DNA from: Hymenobacter siberiensis
Lineage (GTDB): Bacteria > Bacteroidota > Bacteroidia > Cytophagales > Hymenobacteraceae
Length of the DNA stretch: 37,999 nucleotides
Direction of reading: 5' to 3'
Assembly (NCBI RefSeq): GCF_018967865.2
Contig: NZ_JAHLZY020000002.1
Coordinates: 1-37,999, forward strand
Part shown: piece by piece, positions 7,804-16,180 of the stretch
Numbering within the stretch: position 1 is the stretch's first letter
How the letters are laid out: every line of letters starts with the position of its first letter
Translations under genes and position numbers: made by a program
Notes under the pieces: generated by a model
The model's input: the letters and a program-made list of their open reading frames with translations, nothing else
Databases searched by the model: none
What the model was told of the DNA's origin: nothing

Positions 7804-8550
7804 TTATCGAAGCTTATTTCTGCAAAAGGACTTATGCTTTTTGTCGGCCGAGGCGATGTAGCCCCGCGCCTTTTTGATGGCCCCTTCGAGGTCCGGCATC
7901 GGGGGCGACTGGTCGAGCACGACGATGGCCTGCACGAGTTGCTTTTGTTGAAGGGCCGTCAGGGCGTTGAACACCTGCACCGGGGCGGCCAGGGCTTGGC
8001 TGGGGGCCGTGGCCGCCAACGCAATCAGCTGCTTCAGGGCTTCGGCGGGGTCACGGGCGGCATCGTCCCGCAACAAGCTGGGGATGGAGCCCGGGGCGGC
8101 GGTGGCCGTCGTGATGAGGGCCAGCCGGGTGCGTAGCGGGTCCCACTGTTGCTTCTGCAACAAATCGCCCCAGACCCGGAGCGTCTTCCACCAGTCGGTG
8201 CTGCGGTTCGACAAGACCGCCTGCCGTTTGGTGCTCAGGTGGTGCTTGAGCTGCCCCAGCCAGCCGCCGTAGTACGTCTGCAAATAGCTCACCCCGGCGT
8301 GGGCTACCAGCAACACCAGCAGTAGCATGAACATAGTGTTCAGGCTCTTCATATCGCCCTGCTCGATGCTGACATCGACCATGCGCTGAATGAGAAACGA
8401 CCGCAGCGTACCCAGTACGGCCGCCGATACCGTGAGCACTACCAGCCCAATAAATACGCGCCGGTAGGGGCGTACATAGCTCAGCAGGCGGCGCAGCACG
8501 GCCCAGTCGAAGGCCTGGCCGGTTTTGGTGGAGGGAGAGGTGGATGTCAT
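7804..8550 (-). pseudogene. Chimeric gene: ABC exporter N-terminus fused to a nuclease-like fragment
   Basis: Residues 1-100 are the start of an ABC exporter (MsbA/MdlB type): a cytosolic lead (LLSYVRPYRR), two membrane segments (about 31-53 and 72-90) and the conserved QTYYGGWLGQ. There the exporter homology stops (about nucleotide 8250). Residues 101-248 begin LKHHLS, continue with DWWKTLRVWGDLL and LITTATA, and look like the part of DUF4297/dsDNA-nuclease-type defence proteins that follows the QxK motif (here QLKHH, formed across the joint). No Walker motifs and no complete nuclease domain are present. The neighbour upstream on the same strand is truA, a gene order I would expect to continue into a full exporter. 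I infer a deletion or insertion that fused two truncated genes. Confidence 0.65.
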
Positions 8551-8673
8551 AAGTAAGGCAAAGGTCGGGCCTGGGAGGTAAGCGTCAGCCGGCCGCTATT
8601 GTTCCAGAGCCTAACAAAGAATGAGGCGCTGCGCTCCTGGCATTAAGGCCGGAATTGCCGGCTAAAGTTTCGC

Positions 8674-9429
8674 TCAGCCCTCCGGCACCACGCCTGGCTC
8701 GTATTCTACCTTGCTTAGGAATAGTCCCCGTGCTGGTGCCGCCCCGCCGGCATCCACCCGGCGCTGTGCCCATAGCAGCTCCTGAAACTGGCGCGGTGTC
8801 ATCTTACCCCGGCCCACGTCGAGCAGCGTGCCCACCACCAGCCGCACCATACCCCGCACGAAGCGGTTGGCCCGAATACGGAAAACCCAGCCCCCCGGTG
8901 CCGGGTGCCAGCCCGCCCCGGTGCAGTAGCAGATGTAGTGGTCGACCCCGCCCTTTACCTTGGAAAAAGACGTAAAATCGAACTGCCCGATGAGGTAGCC
9001 GGCGGCTTCGTTCATGGCAGCCACATCCAGCGGCCGGTCCACGTACAGGGCGTGGTCGCGGCGGAAGGCATCGGGCTGCGTCACCACGAAGTATTCGTAG
9101 TTGCGCTCATCGGCCGAGAAACGGGCGTGGGCGTTGTCGGCCACGGGGTGCAGGCGCAGGGCGGCAATATCGGTGGGCAGGGCGCGGCGCAGGCGGTAAA
9201 GTAGTAAATCGAGGGTGAGCGCCTCGGGGAGCTCGGCATCGAAGTGCGCGACCTGGTGGCTGGCGTGCACGCCGGTATCGGTGCGGCCGCTGCCGAGGGT
9301 ATGAATGGGCTGGCGCAATACCTGCGAGAGGCAGCGGTCGAGCTCGGCCTGCACCGTGAGGGTGTTGGGCTGCACCTGCCAGCCGTGGTAGCGCGTGCCG
9401 TCGTAGGCAAAATGGAGGAAATACCGCAT
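8674..9429 (-). CDS. truA: tRNA pseudouridine(38-40) synthase TruA
   Basis: A 251-residue TruA enzyme that isomerises uridines 38-40 in the tRNA anticodon arm. The start at 9429 gives MRYFLHFAYDGTRYHGWQ, the usual beginning. The catalytic Asp is D51 in SGRTDTGVHA. Other family signatures are RNYEYF, FDFTSFSKVKGG, IRANRFVRGMVR and the C-terminal VGTLLDVGRG. The 251-residue length is normal. Upstream in-frame codons back to 9489 add 20 residues without family similarity and are left out. On the same strand, 123 bp downstream, is the truncated exporter gene, possibly a former operon partner. Confidence 0.96.
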   Translation of the reverse strand: MRYFLHFAYDGTRYHGWQVQPNTLTVQAELDRCLSQVLRQPIHTLGSGRTDTGVHASHQVAHFDAELPEALTLDLLLYRLRRALPTDIAALRLHPVADNAHARFSADERNYEYFVVTQPDAFRRDHALYVDRPLDVAAMNEAAGYLIGQFDFTSFSKVKGGVDHYICYCTGAGWHPAPGGWVFRIRANRFVRGMVRLVVGTLLDVGRGKMTPRQFQELLWAQRRVDAGGAAPARGLFLSKVEYEPGVVPEG

Positions 9430-9494
9430 AACCCACAAAAGTACAGCCGGGGCTTGGCGTTGGTCGTGGCACCACTGGTTCGGGCGCACAAAAA

Positions 9495-9524
9495 AGCCCC
9501 CGCTACCGAACGGTAGCGGGGGCT
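9495..9524 (-). terminator. Intrinsic terminator after the PID-CTERM gene
   Basis: A perfect hairpin with 14-bp GC-rich arms (AGCCCCCGCTACCG / CGGTAGCGGGGGCT, loop AA) is followed on the minus strand by six T. It lies between the stop of the 70-residue gene (9548) and the truA start (9429), so truA probably has its own promoter between them. Confidence 0.9.
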
Positions 9525-9547
9525 AGGACTACTTAGCTGCTAACAGG

Positions 9548-9760
9548 CTAATTGGCCTGTTTCCGGCGCTGGCGGAGCTTGCGCACGCCCAGGGCGATGC
9601 CGCTGGCGAGCAGCAGGGAGGCGCCGCCGTCGAGGGGCGTTTCAGTGGGGGCCACGGGACCCGGGGTTGGACCGCCGGAGCCGGGTTGGGCCTGTGCAGC
9701 GCCGCCGGGCAGTAGGCTCATGGTGAGCAGCAGCGCGGTGGAGAAAAGAAACTGTTTCAT
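9548..9760 (-). CDS. Small exported PID-CTERM-type protein
   Basis: A 70-residue protein with an N-terminal signal peptide (KQFLFSTALLLTMSLL, cleavage near AQAQ) and a short Gly/Pro-rich spacer. Its C-terminus consists of PTETPLDGGA, a hydrophobic segment SLLLASGIALGV and the basic tail RKLRQRRK. That arrangement of P-(I/L)-D-G-G, membrane helix and basic cluster is the PID-CTERM protein-sorting signal of Bacteroidota, thought to be processed by a dedicated sorting enzyme. Almost nothing lies between the two signals, so it is essentially a sorting tag. It follows the large type IX-secreted protein by 65 bp on the same strand, with a GC-rich hairpin (9786-9811) lacking a T-tract between them, so co-transcription is possible. 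Confidence 0.75.
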   Translation of the reverse strand: MKQFLFSTALLLTMSLLPGGAAQAQPGSGGPTPGPVAPTETPLDGGASLLLASGIALGVRKLRQRRKQAN

Positions 9761-9825
9761 GGGGATGGAATAAGAGTCGGGCTACGGCCGGCCCCGCAGG
9801 CAGGGCCGGCCCGGCCAGAATTAGA

Positions 9826-12800
9826 TTATTGAATAACGACGCGCTTGGCCAGCGCAGTCGCGCCAACCTGCAGGCGCAGGGTGTACACGCCGGGGGCGAG
9901 TCCGGCCGCATCGACCGTGAGGCGGGCGCCGGCGGTGGGCAGGCTGGTCGACTGGCGGTTCACGACCTGGCCCAGGGCGTTGAGCAGGGTGGCCTGCACC
10001 AGGCTGGCACCGGCCACGCCGGGTACGAGCACGGTGAAGGCGCTGTGGGCCGGGTTGGGGTAGAGCGTCACCTCGGCGGCGGTCAGGGCCGGCGCCGTGG
10101 CCAGCACCGAGCGGGCGGCAAAGTGCAGGGTGAAGCGGCTGGTGAGCAGGGAAGCGGCCTGGGTCGGGCTCACGCTGAAGGCGTAGCGGGGCTGCTGGCT
10201 CAGGTTCACGGTCTGGCCGGTGGTGGCATCGGTGAGGAAGGCCTCGAGGCCGGCGGGCAGGTTGGCCAGGGTGGCGGCGGCCAGGGTGTAGGTGCCGGCG
10301 GCGGGCACGCCCACGGTCAGGGCCAGCGTAGAGGCGGCGGTGAAGGCAGGACGGCCGTCGATGGCCAAGGCCTCGCCGGTGCTGGCCAGGCTGGCCAGGT
10401 TCAGGCCCGTGGTGTTGGGCAGCTTGCGAGCGTCGAAGGCCGCGTCGAAGGCGGGGGTGGCGCCGGCCTCGGCGTAGGTGTAGAAGGCATCGGCCGCGCC
10501 GGTGGTCCCGCGCAGGTCCAACTGCACCAGGGGCCGGGCGTCCACGGCGTCGCGGCGGAAGGGCACTAGAGTGGCGGGGTCGGTCACGCGCTGGCTGTTC
10601 AGGAAGTTGAGCGAGCCGCTGGTCTGGCCGCTGCTCACCCGCACGAAGAAGCCTTGGCCGCTGGCTACGTAGCGGTTAGTCGTAGGCAGTCCGTTCACGA
10701 AGGGGCGGTACGAGCCGGTGTACTGGGTGGCGCTTTCAAACACGTACATGGCGTTTTCCAGGTTGGTGTTGGCCGAGGTCACCAGTGTGTAGTCGAGCGG
10801 GGCGGGGTAGGGGTTGCCCACCAGGTTCCAGCCGGCGTCGGCCGCGTTGGCGCTGCCGGCCGCGTTGCGGGCCAGCGTGCGGGTGATGCTGCCGTTGTTG
10901 AGCGTGCCCACGAAGTCCACGAGCTGGGTACCGGCGATGTTGACGGCGTAGCCCTGGCCCACGGTGAGGGCGGTGCTGGTGGAAGCGGGCACCGCGAAGC
11001 CGCGGTCGAAGGGCGTGAAGCTGTTGGTCAGCGTCACACGGCTCTGGTCGTAGGCAAACACGGTGGGGAAGGGCGTCACCGTGTTGGGGGTCGCCGAGGC
11101 GTTGTAGGTGGCAGCTTGGCTGACTTCGGGGGCGAAGCCGGCCGTGGCCAGGTCGGCTACGGTGGTGTTGCTCACCGGGGCCGAGTAGTGGCGGTAGCCA
11201 AGGCCGGCGTTGGTCGAAGAGATGAACTGCTGCACCGTAACCGTGCCGGTTACCGTGCTGCCAATGCCGTTTTCTACCAAGGCCGTGCCGGTGGCGTCGC
11301 TCAGCAGCGTGAGGCTGCCGAGCCCTAACAGGGACGTTTTGGAATTGTTATACAGGCCCAGCTTGCGGCGCACCTGCATCGGCACCTGGATGTTTAGGAA
11401 GTCGTTGTTGCCTTGTTCGCCTACCGTCACGGTCTGGAACGTAACGCCCGCTGTACCCTTCAGCGAATGTCCGAGTAAGATAAACCCTACCTTACTGGTC
11501 GGGGCAAGGGCGAAGGTGGCCCCATTATTGGTCATGTCGCCCATAGGATACAGCTCACTGCCTGCCCCCTGCGTGAGGGTGCTGCCATTGTCCAGTAGTA
11601 GGCTGAGCAGCGTGAATTGGGAAATCGGTGAGATAGCAGCGGCCAGCGTAAGGTTGGCACCGGCCTGCACGGTCACGTTCCTGGCCGCTTGGGTACCGCT
11701 CACCACGGGCTGGTTGGCAGGGCCCGAGGGAATAGTCACGTCAATCGAGCTGGTGGGCACCACGGCGGGGCTCCAGTTGCCGGCCGTAGCCCAGTTGGTG
11801 CTGGTGGCCCCGGTCCAGGTCACGGCCGGAGTGGCCAGCACGGTGAAGGTTGGGCCGTTGTAGGCCGTCAGGGCGGCCGACGACACGCTCACCGGGCCGG
11901 TGGTGGTGCCGCTGGGCACCGTCACCGTGGCAGAGAAATCGCTAATGGGGGCGGTAAAGGGGTTCACGGCTGTGCCGTTGAATTTGAAACTGGTGGCATC
12001 GAGCAGGTTGGTGCCGACCACGGTCACGCTGCTGCTGATTTGCCCGCTCGTAGGCGAGATGCCGGTGACGGTGGGGAAGCTGCGCACCCAGTTGCTGGCG
12101 GTGCCGGTGAGGGCGAAGTTGAGCAGCGTGCCGTTGTTGGCCGTGGTGCTCTGATCGGTCAGGGTGGTGATGCCGGCGTTGCTGCCGCCGGCCGTGCCTT
12201 GGTCGAAGTTGAAGTACGCCACCTGACTGGCCGGCACGGCCGCCGTGGTGCTGAACATGTCAGCTCTCACCTGCGCGACGGTGAGGGCGGTGTTGTAGAT
12301 GCGCAGCTCGTCGAGGCTGCCGTTCCAGAAAAAGTCGCCGGTTCGCGTCCCGATGTCCACCTGGTTGTTGCCCGTGGAAATGGCGCCGCTGGCGGCGCGG
12401 CTGCTTTGCTGCACCCCATCCACGTACAGGCGGAGCGTGGTGCCGTCGTAGGTGCCGGCCACGTGGTGCCAGCGCCCGTCGGCCAGGTTGGTGGTGCCGT
12501 AAAGCCAGCCGCCGGAGGAGGTGGAGGGGCCGTTGAGGTAAAAGGAGGCCACCCCGGTGCCCACACCCCCGGCGGCGCCGCCGTCCATGGCCAGGTACCA
12601 GGAGTCGTCGGCTTTGGTCGTGATGTACTTTTCGCCCGTTGCCGACGTGCGCACCCAGGATTCGAGGGTGATGGCCAGCGCGGCGTTGTAAACCGCACTG
12701 TTCGGGATGCTCACCTGGTCGTTGGTGCCGTCAAACGCCAGCGCATTATTGGGCGCCACCACGAAGGTGTTCGAGGTGAAGACATCGTAGCCCGTGGTAT

Positions 12801-13326
12801 TGGTCGTGAGAATGGTGCCTACCTGCGTGCCGTTCACCAGCACATTCAGGCGCTGGTTCTGGGTGGTGCAGCAGGTACGCTGGGCCACCCGGAAGCGTAC
12901 CTGGTACGTGCCATCGGCCAGCGTCAGGGCTTGTTGGAATTGCCCGTTGCCCAGACTGGTGGTGCTTTGCACAAACGCCACAAAATTACCAAAAGCGGTA
13001 GTAGGCGGACTGAAAGCACTCCCGACCCGCGCGATGCCTGACGCCTGGTTGAACGTCCAGGAAGCCCCCGTGGGGTTGTAGCCAAAGTCGGTGTTACTCA
13101 ATCCGCTATTCGATTCGAAGCTCAGGTTGGCCACCGCACCCGACACGACAGTTCCATCGGAAACGCGCACAATTTCGACCTGGTCGACAAAGGCCGTTAC
13201 GTCGGAGCCGGTTCCACCCGTGCCCTGTATGGTGAGGATGGGGTTGGCCGCCTGGGATGCCAGTGGCAGCGCCAGCCCGGCCACTACCAGGGCCAGCCAG
13301 TAGGTAAGTCGTTGCAATGGTCTCAT
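9826..13326 (-). CDS. Large cell-surface protein with LamG-like, IPT/TIG and type IX sorting domains
   Basis: A 1,166-residue exported protein. The start at 13326 is followed by the signal peptide RPLQRLTYWLALVVAGLALP. In order it has an N-terminal jelly-roll-like region and a LamG/concanavalin-like domain (about 205-355: ALAFDGTNDQVSIPNS ... GRWHHVAGTYDGTTLRLYVDG ... DELRIYNTAL). An IPT/TIG domain follows (about 420-500, GISPTSGQISSSVTVVGTNL), then a parallel-beta/G8-like stretch beginning TWTGATSTNWATAGNWSP. The C-terminal type IX sorting domain starts at LYPNPAHSAFTV and ends KRVVIQ. Type IX secretion carries such proteins across the outer membrane and usually anchors them to lipopolysaccharide. 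The LamG domain suggests glycan binding. The gene's 5' region is crowded by a MITE and an IS that start about 110 and 257 bp upstream. Confidence 0.88.
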   Translation of the reverse strand: MRPLQRLTYWLALVVAGLALPLASQAANPILTIQGTGGTGSDVTAFVDQVEIVRVSDGTVVSGAVANLSFESNSGLSNTDFGYNPTGASWTFNQASGIARVGSAFSPPTTAFGNFVAFVQSTTSLGNGQFQQALTLADGTYQVRFRVAQRTCCTTQNQRLNVLVNGTQVGTILTTNTTGYDVFTSNTFVVAPNNALAFDGTNDQVSIPNSAVYNAALAITLESWVRTSATGEKYITTKADDSWYLAMDGGAAGGVGTGVASFYLNGPSTSSGGWLYGTTNLADGRWHHVAGTYDGTTLRLYVDGVQQSSRAASGAISTGNNQVDIGTRTGDFFWNGSLDELRIYNTALTVAQVRADMFSTTAAVPASQVAYFNFDQGTAGGSNAGITTLTDQSTTANNGTLLNFALTGTASNWVRSFPTVTGISPTSGQISSSVTVVGTNLLDATSFKFNGTAVNPFTAPISDFSATVTVPSGTTTGPVSVSSAALTAYNGPTFTVLATPAVTWTGATSTNWATAGNWSPAVVPTSSIDVTIPSGPANQPVVSGTQAARNVTVQAGANLTLAAAISPISQFTLLSLLLDNGSTLTQGAGSELYPMGDMTNNGATFALAPTSKVGFILLGHSLKGTAGVTFQTVTVGEQGNNDFLNIQVPMQVRRKLGLYNNSKTSLLGLGSLTLLSDATGTALVENGIGSTVTGTVTVQQFISSTNAGLGYRHYSAPVSNTTVADLATAGFAPEVSQAATYNASATPNTVTPFPTVFAYDQSRVTLTNSFTPFDRGFAVPASTSTALTVGQGYAVNIAGTQLVDFVGTLNNGSITRTLARNAAGSANAADAGWNLVGNPYPAPLDYTLVTSANTNLENAMYVFESATQYTGSYRPFVNGLPTTNRYVASGQGFFVRVSSGQTSGSLNFLNSQRVTDPATLVPFRRDAVDARPLVQLDLRGTTGAADAFYTYAEAGATPAFDAAFDARKLPNTTGLNLASLASTGEALAIDGRPAFTAASTLALTVGVPAAGTYTLAAATLANLPAGLEAFLTDATTGQTVNLSQQPRYAFSVSPTQAASLLTSRFTLHFAARSVLATAPALTAAEVTLYPNPAHSAFTVLVPGVAGASLVQATLLNALGQVVNRQSTSLPTAGARLTVDAAGLAPGVYTLRLQVGATALAKRVVIQ

Positions 13327-13436
13327 GGTAAACAAGTTAGTCATTAGGAAATGTAAAAAATGATAAATATGCACCTTGTGCACACGCACAAAGTGAGGCA
13401 AGTTAAGTAAATTAAACCTTATATTATTTATTGAAA

Positions 13437-13553
13437 TAGGACTTACGCACTTCAAAAGCTATGTAACCTGAAAATCAACGACTTGCATTAAAGACATATA
13501 TTTATTATATTGCTGTTTTTGAGCTAGTTAGTGCTTCAACTGCGTAAGTCCTA
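13437..13553. mobile_element. 117-bp MITE, copy 2
   Basis: Inverted relative to copy 1 at 6656-6772 and the same length. The ends are TAGGACTTACGCAC and CTGCGTAAGTCCTA. Shared interior blocks include AACCTGAAAATCAACGACTT and the AAAACAGCA segment, read on opposite strands. It is flanked by a 15-bp direct repeat, TATTATTTATTGAAA, at 13422-13436 and 13554-13568. That is much longer than the 5-bp duplication at copy 1 and may partly be older sequence. It sits directly in the upstream region of the type IX-secreted protein gene. Confidence 0.88.
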
Positions 13554-13582
13554 TATTATTTATTGAAAAAAAAGTATTTACA

Positions 13583-14632
13583 ATAGGACTTACGCAAACG
13601 CCAGCGTGGGCTGCCTCAATTCGTGTCGCATATATTCATCTAAGAACCCTTGTTTGAGTTGATACACCGTTTTTTGGGTCTGGTAGGCGGCTTGTTTGAG
13701 GCATGTCCAGGCCCGCACGGCCAGGGCGATGTGGTTGCGTTGGCTGCGGGCCAGCCGGCACTGGCAGGCCTGCACGCCGGTGAGTTGCTTGCGTTCGCGG
13801 TGAAACTGCTCAATCGTCCAACGGACGCTGCTTTCTTGTTCGGCAGCGGCTGTGTCACGGGGCTCCACCTCGTTGGTCACGAGGTAGTCCGTCCGGTGGG
13901 TGGACACCAGTACACGGAAGAGTTTCAGTTTGCAGTCTTTGGGCATTCCCTTTACTTTCAGCATTTTGCCTTGCGCTACCTCCTCGTTCGACCAGCACAG
14001 GCAGCCCACCGGCTGGTAGGGCTCTTGGCCGCCGGAATCATCGACGAGGCGGTTACTTTTCAGCGGGCAATAAAACGTCTTGCCCGCTGCCAGCAGCCAC
14101 TTGAACAGGGCCGTGGTGGCGTACCAACTGTCCATCAAGACCGTGCGGTAGGTAATGCCGCGCGGGGCCAACTGCGCGAGCATGTCGGCCACGTGCTCGA
14201 GCTTGGTCTTGCCGTCCACGTCGGGGGCGAAGAGGCGGTAATCAAGGAGCCAGAACTGGTCGGTTTCGGGGTTGACGTACACGCAGGTGACGGCCGATGC
14301 CGGCAATCACGCCGTGGGCGTTGCCGCTGTACTGGCGGCGGACCAGTTCGATGCGTCGGCTGTGGTGCTTATCGAGCACCGTGTCGTCGAACAAGACGTA
14401 GCCCCGCGCGCTGAACACCACCTGCGGGCGCACCTGCTGCCAGAGCTGACGGGGCGTGAAATGCCGGGTCTTGAGAAAATAGCGCACGTTGTCGTGCGTC
14501 AAGCCCTCCAGATGGTCGGCCAGGTATGTGCCCGTGTAATTCACCTGGCTGCTCACCAAAAATTGCCCATAAAGTTGTGCGGTCACTTTCATGGCTTTTC
14601 CTTTCAAGTTACACCTTTTGCGTAAGTCCTAT
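13583..14632 (-). mobile_element. IS701-like insertion sequence, 1,050 bp
   Basis: The element is bounded by perfect 16-bp terminal inverted repeats, ATAGGACTTACGCAAA at the left and its complement at the right. The transposase stop codon lies inside the left repeat. The first 14 bp of each end are the terminal repeats of the two 117-bp MITEs in this window. I see no clear target duplication. The right end is 5 bp from the stop codon of the replication initiator gene. Confidence 0.88.
13590..14607 (-). pseudogene. IS701-family-like transposase, frameshifted
   Basis: The N-terminal frame (14607 down to about 14290) reads MKGKAMKVTAQLYGQF and contains VLFDDTVLDKHHSRRIE, with the first catalytic Asp of a DDE transposase, then GNAHGVIAGIG. 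The remainder continues in another frame from about 14290 (VTCVYVNPETDQFWLLDYR), with VLMDSWYAT (second Asp) and WTIEQFHRERKQLTGVQACQ (catalytic Glu), to 13590. Removing one base near GIG/VTC would rejoin them. No slippery sequence typical of programmed frameshifting is obvious, so I take it as broken. Together the frames total about 335 residues, a usual length. If active copies exist elsewhere they could mobilise the MITEs that share its ends. Confidence 0.82.
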
Positions 14633-14637
14633 GCCTA

Positions 14638-15810
14638 TTACTTTACCAGCCACTCTTCGCCGTCCCGTTGTTCGTACGCGAAGCCTTGGTTGAAATAGAT
14701 TTGCTGCAGGTGCTCTTCAAACGTTGGCGCGCGCTCCAACAGCTTTGCATACGGCCCGGGGTTATCATACATTTCCCGCACTTCGGCAATTCTGTAAGCA
14801 ACCTCTTCTACCGGTTTAGCGGCCACTGCTTTGGGCTTTTTCTTCGTTTCCCTTGCTTTCAGCAATTCTTGATATTCCTCCAACAAGTACTTCTCCACCA
14901 AAGCTTTATAAATGGCTCCAGCCATGCGCTTGACCTTGCCCAATTGATGTTGCTTCTGGATGCGGTCAAGAACAAAATCGACGTATCCAAGGTCGTAGTC
15001 GCCCTCCGCTAATTGCTGCCCGATGCGAGCGATGCTACGGGCATTGAGCCCAATTTGGGCGAGTGCCGCGCCCCACTCCGCCTCCGCCGTTGGCAACGTC
15101 TCTTTTGTAGCAGATAGCGCCAGCTGAAACAAAAACTTGATGCGTTCTACCACCTTGCCTTCCCGTTCTAGCTCGAACGTAAACGGCATGTCGGTTTCCG
15201 CGAGTTCGTTTTGTGCCTTGTCCAAGATGCGCGCTTTGAAGTTGCTGAAACGGGGGTACTCCCCTTCCTGCACATCCAGCACAAAGCGCAGTTGTTCCAC
15301 CGTCATTGTGCGCCGGCCAAAATCCGCGTACTCTTTCAGCAGCCAGTAAATCCGCAACGCGTGTGGGCTTTTCAGCTTTAGCACCTCCTTCAAATCTGCG
15401 GTGGTGAAGTTGCCGCTTTCCCGCAACTGAAGCAGATAGGGCATAATCTTGGGGTTGAAACTTGCTAGCACCCCCCCCTGCTCGGCCGTGTAGCGGGCTT
15501 CTGACATCAGCGGGATGTAGGTAAAGCTGGGCTTGCGGCGCCGGCGCCGGGTGCCTTCCTCCAAGTCCTCGATGTATAGCGTGAACGACGCTAGCTTCTT
15601 ACACATGTCATCTACCTGCTCATAGGCCGACCCGCCCCGGCGGTCAAACACCAGCTCGTTCAGGGGAACGAAGTGCTCCTTGAAGTCGGTATCATCGGGC
15701 CTGATACGCGACAGCAGCCCCAAAAACAGGCGCATCTGTAGCGGCACAAAGCTGAAACGGGCGTTTATAAGCGCATTGTGTTGCGCCACAGTTTTATCAA
15801 GACTTTCCAT
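14638..15810 (-). CDS. Rep_3 family plasmid replication initiator
   Basis: A 390-residue RepB/Rep_3 initiator, the type with two winged-helix domains that binds iterons and melts the origin. The start at 15810 gives MESLDKTVAQHNALINARFS. Recognisable stretches are FVPLQMRLFLGLLSRI, FVPLNELVF, ASFTLYIEDLEE, FTTADLKEVLKLKSPHALRIYWLLKEY and VEQLRFVLDVQEGEYPRFSNFK in the second winged helix. A longer frame extends back to 15987, but those 59 residues are encoded by the iterons themselves and are not believable protein. The C-terminal 100 residues contain a basic Lys-rich segment (TKKKPKAV). The gene lies directly downstream of its own iterons and is followed by parA and a ParB-like gene further upstream, a classical plasmid maintenance arrangement. 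Confidence 0.9.
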   Translation of the reverse strand: MESLDKTVAQHNALINARFSFVPLQMRLFLGLLSRIRPDDTDFKEHFVPLNELVFDRRGGSAYEQVDDMCKKLASFTLYIEDLEEGTRRRRRKPSFTYIPLMSEARYTAEQGGVLASFNPKIMPYLLQLRESGNFTTADLKEVLKLKSPHALRIYWLLKEYADFGRRTMTVEQLRFVLDVQEGEYPRFSNFKARILDKAQNELAETDMPFTFELEREGKVVERIKFLFQLALSATKETLPTAEAEWGAALAQIGLNARSIARIGQQLAEGDYDLGYVDFVLDRIQKQHQLGKVKRMAGAIYKALVEKYLLEEYQELLKARETKKKPKAVAAKPVEEVAYRIAEVREMYDNPGPYAKLLERAPTFEEHLQQIYFNQGFAYEQRDGEEWLVK

Positions 15811-15814
15811 GTAA

Positions 15815-16080
15815 ACGTCTTTTTTGTAGCAGCACGTCTTTTTTGTAGCAGGTGAATCAGTTCCAACGTCTTTTTTGTAGCAGATACACGTCTTTTTTGT
15901 AGCAGATACACTCCTTTTAACGTCTTTTTTGTAGCAGATACACGTCTTTTTTGTAGCAGATGACCCTTTGGGGCCACTGGTAATCAAATAGTTACAGCAC
16001 CTATAATACTTATAATAGTAAACTAATAAGAATAAAGCAGCTTTATTATTTTTAATAAAACGTCTTTTTTGTAGCAGATA
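15815..16080. repeat. Iteron array and probable replication origin
   Basis: Seven direct copies of ACGTCTTTTTTGTAGCAG, mostly followed by ATA, start at 15815, 15834, 15866, 15888, 15920, 15942 and 16060. Spacings are 19, 32, 22, 32, 22 and 118 bp; the 22 and 32 values alternate, about two and three helical turns. An AT-rich block (15988-16059) separates the last two iterons and is a good candidate for the unwinding element. The array abuts the start codon of the Rep_3 initiator, as in iteron-controlled plasmids, where Rep binding both starts replication and represses rep. CRISPR is excluded because the spacers are short and the array adjoins rep. Confidence 0.92.
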
Positions 16081-16180
16081 GAAAAACCTTTTAAGGTAAA
16101 AAAAAGCACAAAATCAAAATTTTCACCGGCACTTTTTATGCCATTTTCTACTGTAAAACAATGAGTTAGCGTCCTTACTG

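Noticed and set aside
9829..13041. Long plus-strand open frames opposite the type IX-secreted gene
   Set aside because: Gly/Val/His-rich antisense shadows of a high-GC coding region, with no start context or domains.
15811..15987. N-terminal extension of the replication initiator
   Set aside because: The added residues are translated iterons (repeats of ATKKTC/CYKKDV). MESLDKTVAQHN at 15810 is the natural start.
15815..16080. Possible CRISPR array
   Set aside because: Short, irregular, partly zero-length spacers and adjacency to a Rep_3 gene identify iterons.
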